A stretch of DNA of 64,000 nucleotides, from contig JAWRVZ010000132.1 of NCBI GenBank assembly GCA_037043235.1, positions 1,445,001 through 1,509,000 of the forward strand, given 5' to 3'. The position numbers and the translations under genes are program-made. The stretch is from Rhodeus uyekii. Lineage: Eukaryota; Chordata; Actinopteri; Cypriniformes; Acheilognathidae. The notes beneath the pieces are model-generated. The model was given only the letters and a program-made list of their open reading frames with translations. It was not told the DNA's origin and did no database searches. Shown here piece by piece: positions 58,166 through 64,000 of this stretch; position 1 is the stretch's first letter; each line of letters starts with the position of its first letter.

Positions 58166-60240
58166 CAAGATGTATATCTATAACACTTTTCACAATATAA
58201 ACAATTACAAATAAAAAAAGTGAAAGTGTAAATGTAATTCTGAAAAGCAGATGGAAAATAAACCATACCAACTGTACTGTCAAATGTCAAGAACAGACTA
58301 ATCAAAGTCTGCGCTAGGCTCTAGCCTTAATCATCTTCTTCATTTTTCTCTTCTCTTCAACCATAATCATCCATGCGATGATTCTAGATTGGGTGCATGT
58401 GAGAAAAGCCTTGGTTGGAGGCATATGAGAAAGATGGAGTCCATCATTAAATGGAGTGGAAGCATTACCTGTAAGTTAGTCCAGAGCCACAAAAGACAGA
58501 CTCGGCAGCCGGAGTGTTCTTCGCCTCGCCTGTCAGCTTTCTTATTCAGAGGCCATGAATCTATAGGGGGAAAATTGGAATGAATGCCCTCTCCCACTTT
58601 CAGATGCGACGGCTTCTTTCTGCTCTCCCGAACCTTTTATCTGCACCATGCACCCGTATTTTATTCCCACGGGCATGACAGGAGAGCGCCGAGGAGAAAG
58701 GGAGGACTTTTTATTCCCTGGTTTTATTGAGAATCACTCGCTAGTTTTATTGCACGACCGTACAAACTCAGCCACAAGGCAGAGAATGAGGAATCGTAGG
58801 AAATGCTCTCATTTTTCAGAGCACATAAGATTCCCCTTCATTGCCGTGCTATTTTTGCGCCTCGCCTAACCGTGCCGATGAATCGAGTTACGAACTAACT
58901 CCATCAGAGCTTCTTAAATGCGAGGAGATTGTTGGAGACACTTCAGCTCGTTTTACTGTACAATATTTTGTCCCACCCTGCCTCGGCGTATTGAGATGAC
59001 GGCACAATCCTTTATTGAGTGAGAGTCTTCACACTGGAGAAAAGTGACAGCTTTTCTCATTGTCATGCCGAGTCCGTCCTGGTAAGAATAGTCGACTCTG
59101 CCCATAGGCGTAGAGTTGTGTTGCGCAGTGGAGAAAGCTGTCATATTCACCTTGACTTGCTGTGTTTTTATGTGTGCAAGCTGAACACTAATAGCTGACA
59201 GCTCTTTGATGTGTGTGCAGGATGTAACTAAGAGGATGTCTCTACCCATGGATATTCGTCTCCCGCCAGAGCTTCTGAAGAAGTTACAGATGGAAAGCAC
59301 TATGCCATGCAAACCTCTCAGCCGCGTGTCCAGAAGAGCCTCACTGGTTAGTAACCAAGCTAAACTCACACAGCTGAGAAATTTAAGCAAGTTATTGCAA
59401 ATACACCCAACTGTAAACCCTAATGCTCACAATAAGTCATTGGTTTGAGTAGGGTAAACTTAAATTCAACAAATTAGTTTGATCAAATGAACTTCTATGA
59501 GTAGTTGGAACTTTCTTTCTTTTTTGAGTTCACAAACCTGACACATTTTGAGTAATCTTAATTGTTTTGAGTTTTAAGAACATGTTTATTTTAATTTAGA
59601 CAAACTTAAATTTAATGGAAACTGTGCTGATATATAGGATTTCCCAGAATGGAACTCGAAAAGAAGACTAAATGCCAAATGTCATGCAAGACTAATATTA
59701 AGTGGGTGATGTAGTAACATTGAATGTTTTGAGTGTGCTAATTCAGAAGAGTTACTGTTGTGTTTGTTATGTCAACATCATGGTGACGAGAGGAGCATGA
59801 GCTTGCTTTTAGAACCGCTACATGTTAAACGTTTTATGCTGCTGTACTCATTCAGCAATTGCTGTGCTTTGCCATTGTGTTACCAATTAGCATGTTATCA
59901 TTTACTGAATTTGCTAGTTAAAGCTAGCCACATGTCCACTACAAAAAACATTTAAGTATATATAACGTAATAATTTTAAGTAAAGTGTATGAGTTAGCTT
60001 ACTCAGCTATTTCAATTAAAGCTTTTGAGTTTTGCCAACTTATTTACAATGTACTTACAACTGTTTTCTTGGAACAAAATTTAACTTGTCTACGTGCACA
60101 CAAATTATTTTTGCAGATAAGAAAATCCCAGAATGCATTGCATTGCTATAACTAAAAAGAAGAAATTGGGATTAATGGGACTTTTTCAATCCAGAATCCG
60201 AATGTTGCACTTTATAGTAATCAATTTCAAACTATACTGT
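58166..60240. other. Introns around cdk18 coding exon 3
   Basis: Outside the exon at 59221-59346 nothing coding was found. 59440-60130 contains paired motifs near its edges (GGATTTCCCAGAATGG and AAAATCCCAGAATGCATTG) and AACTTAAATT-type blocks, suggesting a further old MITE of unknown family. Confidence 0.3.
59221..59346 (+). CDS. cdk18: cdk18 coding exon 3: pre-kinase segment
   Basis: The acceptor GTGTGTGCAG (ends 59220) and donor GTTAGT (59347) bound 126 bases, exactly 42 codons in phase 0 (residues 83-124). The peptide DVTKRMSLPMDIRLPPELLK continues RRFSME from the previous exon, giving the family signature RRFSMEDV.KR.SLP.DIRLP. It ends in PLSRVSRRASL. The serine of SRRAS (about residue 123) corresponds to the CDK16 Ser153 position, whose PKA phosphorylation is known to block cyclin Y binding in CDK16. 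A similar role here is inference. MDIRLP and KLQMES favour CDK18 over CDK16/17, which read ADIR.P. Confidence 0.94.
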
Positions 60241-60984
60241 TGTCAGGGTTTTGGAGAGAGAGCGAGGACTCAATCGCAGGGAGGACAGGGTTTTATTGAA
60301 AAAATAAACAAAAACTCAAACCACCCCGAGGGGGAAAACCATTACAAGACTGACAAGGCACGAACGAAGACTGGAAATGACAACGAAGCGACACACGACA
60401 GCAAACATGAGAAGATTAAATACACACAGGAGGAAGAGATGAGAACCAGATGGAAGAAATGACAAACTAATGACAATGAAACAAGACGGATGGGGTAACA
60501 GACAAGACATGAACATGCAGCCAATGCGGACGCGCATCGCTGCATGTTCACATTAAACAAAGACGACGTGCAGCTGGTGACAACCAAACTGCGCGTGACA
60601 AGAAAACACAACATGAAAGCACGCGGCCGAAATAAACACTGCACAAGGACACGAGAGCACGCGATACAACGGAGCTTGAAACCGCGCCCACTCACATAAC
60701 GTAGAGTGCGTGAGAACGAGCAACCACTCTCACACGCTCACGACAAGGACGAACACACGAGTCATGAACGCCCGAATCCCGATACAAAACCGAAACTGAA
60801 CCAGACCAAAGTATCGGGACTGGACATCATAACTGGCACACAAGACGTTACACAGACAAGAGTGCACGCGACTCGAACACTCGAAGCCGCGCACACACAC
60901 ACAAAACTCGAGACATTACGGTAGTGTCAGAGCTCTGCAGCAACAACATGAATTTACTAGACTGAATGTGGCAGAACCCTGACA
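60241..60984. mobile_element. Solo-LTR-like element, 744 bp, 5-bp target duplication
   Basis: It begins TGTCAGGGTT and ends AACCCTGACA (TG...CA with 10-base inverted ends), and ACTGT flanks both sides (60236-60240, 60985-60989). This is the structure of a solo LTR left by recombination of a retroelement. On the - strand an AATAAA signal lies near the left end. No gag or pol sequence is present. A truncated relative lies at 6236-6476, and similar text occurs near 36740-36880. It inserts in the cdk18 intron about 300 bases upstream of coding exon 4. Confidence 0.65.
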
Positions 60985-61292
60985 ACTGTGTTGACCTAGC
61001 ATTTCTGTCTACATTCGTACACTTAACATGCCTCTCCAGGGATAAAAATACATTGATTTAAAACACAACATAAGGCAAACATTTACAGCATTGCAGAAAC
61101 AATACCAGAAGCCCTTGCTCATTCCACTCCACATTAAATGGAGTACTAATAGCATTCCTATATATTCCACACCGGTCTAGCTCTTATATGTGCTTATTCC
61201 TTAAAATGTGTTTGATTATGATATGGCTCACAAACTATTCTTAAATGTTTTCAACCAACTTTTTGGTGACACAATATTCCATTCTTTTCCAG

Positions 61293-61349
61293 TCGGACAT
61301 AGGCTTTGGGAAATTGGAGACCTACGTGAAGTTGGGCAAACTAGGAGAG
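61293..61349 (+). CDS. cdk18: cdk18 coding exon 4: start of the kinase domain
   Basis: A short 57-base exon (19 codons, phase 0 on both sides; residues 125-143) lies between acceptor TTCTTTTCCAG (ends 61292) and donor GTAAGA (61350). It encodes SDIGFGKLETYVKLGKLGE, the segment leading into the glycine-rich loop, and the loop itself is split across the next intron (GE|GTYATV). Residue 139 is Gly where the mammalian CDK16-18 proteins I recall have Asp (KLDKLGE or similar). All other residues match the family. Its neighbours on both sides confirm the frame. Confidence 0.94.
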
Positions 61350-62019
61350 GTAAGATGTTTTCTGTTCATTGGGTGAAGACAAAAGATGCTATAGGCAAAA
61401 ATTAAGAACATAAAACAGCAGTCTTCAAAATGAAGAATCAAATGTGTTCATTACGAGATTCCCTCCAGGCGATTACAGTGAATATGAGTCGTGTTGAAAG
61501 TGGATTCTGATTTAATGGGCTTTTTTTTGGCACGAAGAGACATCAGTCTCTAATATGCTCAAAGCTGTACCGCGACTAGCCCGTCAATTTTCCATTAAGT
61601 GCAACAAAGCATGCTCATTGCAAATTGTGAGAAATAATGTACAACATACAACCCTGAGGAATACCATATCTAATGACTGTGTGAGGAAAAACCTGAAGTA
61701 TTGGAGAAATACTGGACACGGACTGCAGTGAATTCTCTTAATAAAGAAACACGGAAAGGCAAAGTGGGTTTCATAACTTTGTATCATGTTATAAACGTTT
61801 TCATTAGCGTCTAAAGTTGCTTTCAGCTGGTGAATTTCTAGGCCAAGAAAAGCCATGGAAGTTAATAAATTCATAAAAAGTCACGGATATTCATGCGATC
61901 AGTTTTTTTCTCTAGTTATATTCAGCTCTAACATATTTCATCAGCTAAAATTTGACTGTTGTGAGTGAAATATCTGCAATATCATATTGAAATATGCTTA
62001 TCCTATTATACGGCATGCA

Positions 62020-62050
62020 TGTCGTTTAGCAGACACCTTTATACAAATCA
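62020..62050 (-). repeat. SINE tail fragment
   Basis: GTCGTTTAGCAGACACCTTT followed by ATACAAA matches the SINE tail on the - strand. The head is absent. Confidence 0.45.
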
Positions 62051-62159
62051 ATTATTATTTGTATTATTCATTTTAATATAAGCCTTGCTAAGTGAAGAAT
62101 GAGATGTAGTTCATGGATCTAAACTAGTAAGACTTTGAAACTAACAATTACTAACTTTG

Positions 62160-62610
62160 GGATCGGTGAGTTTTTTGAAAGATATCAATGCTTTTATTCA
62201 GCAAGGATGCATTAAACTGAACAAAAGTGACAGTATAAACATATATAATAATAATAATTCATTACATTTATATAGTGCTTTATCAAAGTCTCTCAAAGCA
62301 CTTACATGGAAGGGGGAATCTCCTCTAGGCTACAGGGTGACATTGCTGCCAGCAGCAAATATAATGCAAAAATATATAATGTTATAAAAGATTTATATTT
62401 CAAATAAAAGCTGTTCTTTTGAACTTACTATTCAGAGAATGCAATGCATCAAAAGAATAAGCAGCACAACTTTTTTCAACTTTGATAATAATTGTAAATG
62501 TTTTCTGAGCAGCAAATCATCATATGAGAATGATTTGTGAAGGATTATGTGACGCTGAAGACTGGAGGAATGATGCTGAAAATACAGCTTTGATCACAAT
62601 AATAAATTAC
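62160..62610 (+). repeat. Dispersed repeat family A, longest copy
   Basis: TTTTATTCAGCAAGGATGCA, ACAAAAGTGACAGTATAAAC, AATAAAAGCTGTTCTTTTGA, GAGCAGCAAATCATCATATG and CTGAAGACTGGAGGAATGAT occur in family order. A block near 62250-62365 (TTACATTTATATAGTGCTTT onwards) is not in the other copies and looks like a nested insertion. Confidence 0.75.
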
Positions 62611-63280
62611 ATTTTATATGTGTTCAAATATAATTTTCTTTATTACTATTTTAAAAACATTTCACATGATTACCACTATATTTTGAACAAATAAATGCAC
62701 ATAAGAGACTTTTTTTTAAGAAATCTTACCAACCCACACATTTTATATTCATTTAGATAAAAAAAATCATCCACTTACAACAAACAACCAAAAGAATAGT
62801 TCATAGAAATGTTGGAAAGTACATGGAAATTTGACACTAAAACAACAAACACCGTTTGATTTTCTAGCTCATCTGAGCTGGCATTGGGATTTTGAACAAA
62901 GATCTCTAACCACAATCAAAACTAGATCAACACAGAAGTTTCAGACTGGTCTAATATAATGAATTGCAGTTTTCTACTATACATGTTGTTTTTGACATCT
63001 ATGATCAGTCAATCTCAACAATATTTTAGCACATCAAAACCAAATGTTCTTTTTTGGTTATATTGTTGGGTTTAAGCATTTTTATGATAATAAGAATAAT
63101 GCATTATTATGTTTGCTTTCAAGGACATTTCTATTTGCTTTTGTAAGTTAAATCATTTTGGTGTTACAGAGCAAAATCTGAGTCCTTAAGCCAAACCAGT
63201 TGAGAATAGATGATTTATTCAGCAACCACTCCTGTTTCCCAGAAGACTGACATCTTTTTTTCTTCCTGTCTGTCACACAG

Positions 63281-63395
63281 GGCACATACGCAACGGTATT
63301 CAAGGGTCGCAGCAAACTAACAGAAAACCTGGTGGCTCTGAAAGAGATTCGTCTGGAGCATGAAGAGGGCGCCCCATGCACGGCCATACGGGAAG
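63281..63395 (+). CDS. cdk18: cdk18 coding exon 5: glycine loop, catalytic lysine, PCTAIRE helix
   Basis: The acceptor CTGTCACACAG (ends 63280) and donor GTAGCG (63396) bound 115 bases (phase 0 to phase 1; residues 144-181). The peptide completes the glycine loop (GEGTYATVFKG), carries the VALKE motif with the ATP-contacting lysine (about residue 164), and ends in EEGAPCTAIRE. This is the PCTAIRE helix that contacts the cyclin and names the subfamily. FKGRSKLTEN with Phe rather than Tyr again fits CDK18. The following exons (activation segment and C-lobe) lie beyond the window, so the gene is only about 40 percent represented. Confidence 0.96.
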
Positions 63396-64000
63396 GTAGC
63401 GTCCTTCTCTTCTTCCACTTGTTCAAAAGCCAGATTGTCACGAAGAGCATTCATTCTAAACTAGCGAGCCACAGGCGTCTTCTTCACCTAGCCTGAATCA
63501 CTCCATCTAAATGAGATGGAGTACGTGAGGAGGGTTGCTAATGGAAGACGCTGGAGTAAAGCAAGGCTGCCACCCAGTGGCTTCTGCACACATCTAATGC
63601 CGCTCACGCTAGAGGAAACACCAGCACGGACCGGAAAGAACACAACACCAATCCCAAACATGAAACTGGAGCTCAGAGTTGGGCACAATTCTTTTATAGC
63701 TCTGGGAGTTCATTTAAGTATAAATTCGGTTTCAGATCTAGATCAGATTATTTTCTCAGGTCAAAAATCTGATAAGCAGGAGACAAATGTGTCGATTCAT
63801 TCTCCCTTTAATCTTTAATTGATTTTCATTGCATTAAAAAAGGACTTAAAAAGTAGAGCATTCTTACAAATCCATAAAGCCACTAATTAAGTCAATAAAA
63901 AAAAAAAATATATATATATATATATATATTGTAATAAGATATATAGGTATCAAATTTAAGTAATTTAAGTTTTTATGATTTGTATGTAATTTTTACACAT
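63396..64000 (+). other. Intron after cdk18 coding exon 5, runs off the window
   Basis: No further cdk18 exon (expected to continue with a VSLLK-type sequence after PCTAIRE) is found before the window ends. Confidence 0.7.
63899..63930. repeat. Poly-A/(TA)n simple repeat
   Basis: A run of A passes into about 10 TA units in the intron after cdk18 coding exon 5. Confidence 0.9.

Noticed and set aside
39499..63395. Assignment to cdk16 or cdk17 instead of cdk18
   Set aside because: MNKMKNFKRRFSLSVPRTET, LPMDIRLP, KLQMES and TVFKGRS are CDK18-type. CDK16/17 read differently at these places.

Overview
The window is vertebrate nuclear DNA, most probably from a cyprinid or related teleost. The base composition is AT-rich and no dense prokaryotic coding is present. 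There are spliced exons with GT/AG borders, long (CA)n and (TA)n runs, Tc1-type transposon copies whose ends begin CACTCACCTAAAGG, tRNA-derived SINEs, and many short repeats of kinds I recall as abundant in carp and zebrafish genomes. No bacterial, organellar or viral coding region was recognised.

Only one protein-coding gene can be supported: the 5' half of cdk18 (PCTAIRE-3 kinase), on the + strand. Five coding exons lie at 39499-39616, 56598-56725, 59221-59346, 61293-61349 and 63281-63395, with intron phases 1, 0, 0, 0 and 1. They join in frame into about 181 residues: the N-terminal regulatory segment with three PKA-type Arg-Arg-X-Ser sites, the glycine loop, the catalytic lysine and the PCTAIRE helix. 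The rest of the kinase lies beyond position 64000. A TATA/CCAAT promoter with a probable untranslated first exon sits near 16430-16859, which would make intron 1 about 22.6 kb. A GC-richer tract near 43500-43900 could be an internal promoter, and 54950-55760 looks like a non-repetitive enhancer-type element inside the intron before the second coding exon.

Layout: 1-16.4 kb is intergenic or belongs to an unseen neighbour, with SINE, microsatellite and nested-transposon material at 14.3-15.7 kb. Intron 1 (16.86-39.48 kb) holds two broken Tc1 copies, a 376-bp foldback, a 20-copy 51-bp minisatellite, a long (TA)n run and several MITEs. The next intron (39.6-56.6 kb) holds SINEs, an 854-bp hAT-like element with an 8-bp target duplication, pogo-like elements and the candidate enhancer. 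The last introns hold a degenerate minisatellite and a 744-bp solo-LTR-like element with a 5-bp target duplication.

No undescribed multi-gene system was found. The most unusual items are structural: the polar, CpG-rich, CCAAT-bearing minisatellite, the near-perfect foldback, a transposon core shared between two elements with different ends, and a 47-bp sequence copied into a MITE. Similarities to named families come from recall and from comparisons within the window, not from database searches.
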